Shown here: in pieces, positions 30,896 through 31,206 of the stretch | Layout: each line of letters opens with the position of its first letter | How positions within the stretch are numbered: position 1 is the first letter of the stretch | DNA from: CAZOJJ01 sp964580105 | Lineage (GTDB): Bacteria > Bacteroidota > Rhodothermia > Rhodothermales > Rubricoccaceae | DNA length: 31,206 nucleotides | Assembly: GCA_964580105.1 (NCBI GenBank) | Contig: CAZOJJ010000035.1 | Coordinates: 1-31,206, forward strand | Direction of reading: 5' to 3' | Position numbers and translations under genes: made by a program | The notes under the pieces: model-generated | The model's input: only the letters and a program-made list of their open reading frames with translations | Told to the model about the DNA's origin: nothing | The model's database searches: none

Positions 30896-31206
30896 TCACC
30901 TCCCCACGGTGATGACGGCGGCCTGCCCTCCCGCACGAACGACGTACACCCCAGGCGGCAGGCCCGACACGTCCACCTCGGTGGCGTCGCCGAGGCGGGC
31001 GTGGAGGACCGCCCGCCCGAGCACGTCGTAGAGTACGGCCTCGTGGGCATCCGCTTCAACGTGGAGCCTTCCTGCGACGGGATTGGGCCACACCCGCAGC
31101 GTCTCGTCTGGTTGGGGCGCCCCCGGCTCCACGGCCGTCCCCTCCGTGACTGTGAGCGTGACCGGCACGGAGGCGGCCTCCTCGCCGTTCGGGCCGCCCT
31201 CGCGCA
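30896..31206 (-). CDS. T9SS cargo protein, C-terminal end only (start outside window)
   Basis: The frame is open from the window edge to the TGA at 30898-30896, about 103 codons. The first visible residues are an acidic, Gly/Pro-rich linker ('REGGPNGEEAASVPVTLTVT'). The last 75 residues are a type-A T9SS sorting domain: 'VWPNPVAGRLHVE' near the start, 'EAVLYDVLGRAVLHARLGDA' in the middle, then 'VDVSGLPPGVYVVRAGG' and a basic end 'VITVGR'. This domain directs export through the type IX translocon and is removed on attachment at the cell surface. The passenger lies outside the window, so its function cannot be told. An internal GTG near 31168 is not a true start because the reading frame continues upstream with sensible sequence. 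Confidence 0.88.
   Translation of the reverse strand, partial: REGGPNGEEAASVPVTLTVTEGTAVEPGAPQPDETLRVWPNPVAGRLHVEADAHEAVLYDVLGRAVLHARLGDATEVDVSGLPPGVYVVRAGGQAAVITVGR

Noticed and set aside
1..31206. tRNA or rRNA genes, insertion sequences and prophage
   Set aside because: I saw no tRNA cloverleaf with a TTCRANNC-type arm, no rRNA stretches, no transposase or integrase motifs, and no target-site duplications.

Overview
This is chromosomal DNA of a G+C-rich bacterium, visibly about two thirds G+C or more. It most resembles the Rhodothermia branch near Bacteroidota (Salinibacter, Rhodothermus and Rubricoccus-like organisms). The lineage call is an inference from gene families: a type IX secretion (T9SS) plug-domain protein, a T9SS-type C-terminal sorting domain, DUF5117, DUF3078 and DUF2911 proteins, and a small Bacteroidota-type histone H1-like protein. 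Nearly every gene lacks a Shine-Dalgarno site and instead has a C/T-rich leader. Two runs of exactly 100 N (4696-4795 and 29319-29418) mark this as a draft assembly.

Layout. 1-941 (-): end-truncated secreted protein. 1099-5536 (+): uvrC, an spmA/spmB-like membrane pair, an 18-bp tandem repeat that swallows the spmB stop codon and holds the first gap, and a small unknown protein. 5544-13145 (-): five-gene envelope and protease cluster, transcribed in the order DUF3078 protein, membrane metallopeptidase with TPR-like tail, T9SS-plug lipoprotein, DUF5117 zinc metalloprotease (4-bp overlap with the plug gene), flavodoxin. 13175-13527 (-): self-contained histone H1-like unit with promoter, Shine-Dalgarno and terminator. 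13626-14291 (-): amino-acid-kinase-like protein. 14470-17937 (+): dnaE, preceded by a perfect DnaA box and followed by a decayed copy of its own 3' end. 18286-18615 (+): EF-hand lipoprotein. 18775-20388 (-): glucan phosphorylase. 20558-24726 (+): DUF2911-TPR protein, Tat-exported amine oxidase and a polytopic membrane protein. 24742-26118 (-): phosphohexomutase. 26320-28428 (+): ctaB and rlmN. 28481-30414: a wax ester synthase/DGAT-like gene facing a phasin-DUF2188 fusion gene. 30534-30791 (+): small membrane protein. 30896-31206 (-): C-terminal end of a T9SS cargo.

Functional themes. Housekeeping genes (uvrC, dnaE, ctaB, rlmN, phosphohexomutase) alternate with lineage-specific envelope genes. 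The two most distinctive parts are the plug/protease cluster and the acyltransferase/phasin pair, which suggests storage-lipid inclusions. Both genes of that pair end inside a head-to-head array of 7-bp repeats, and related 7-bp arrays occur at two other places. I see no rRNA, tRNA, CRISPR array, transposase or prophage gene.
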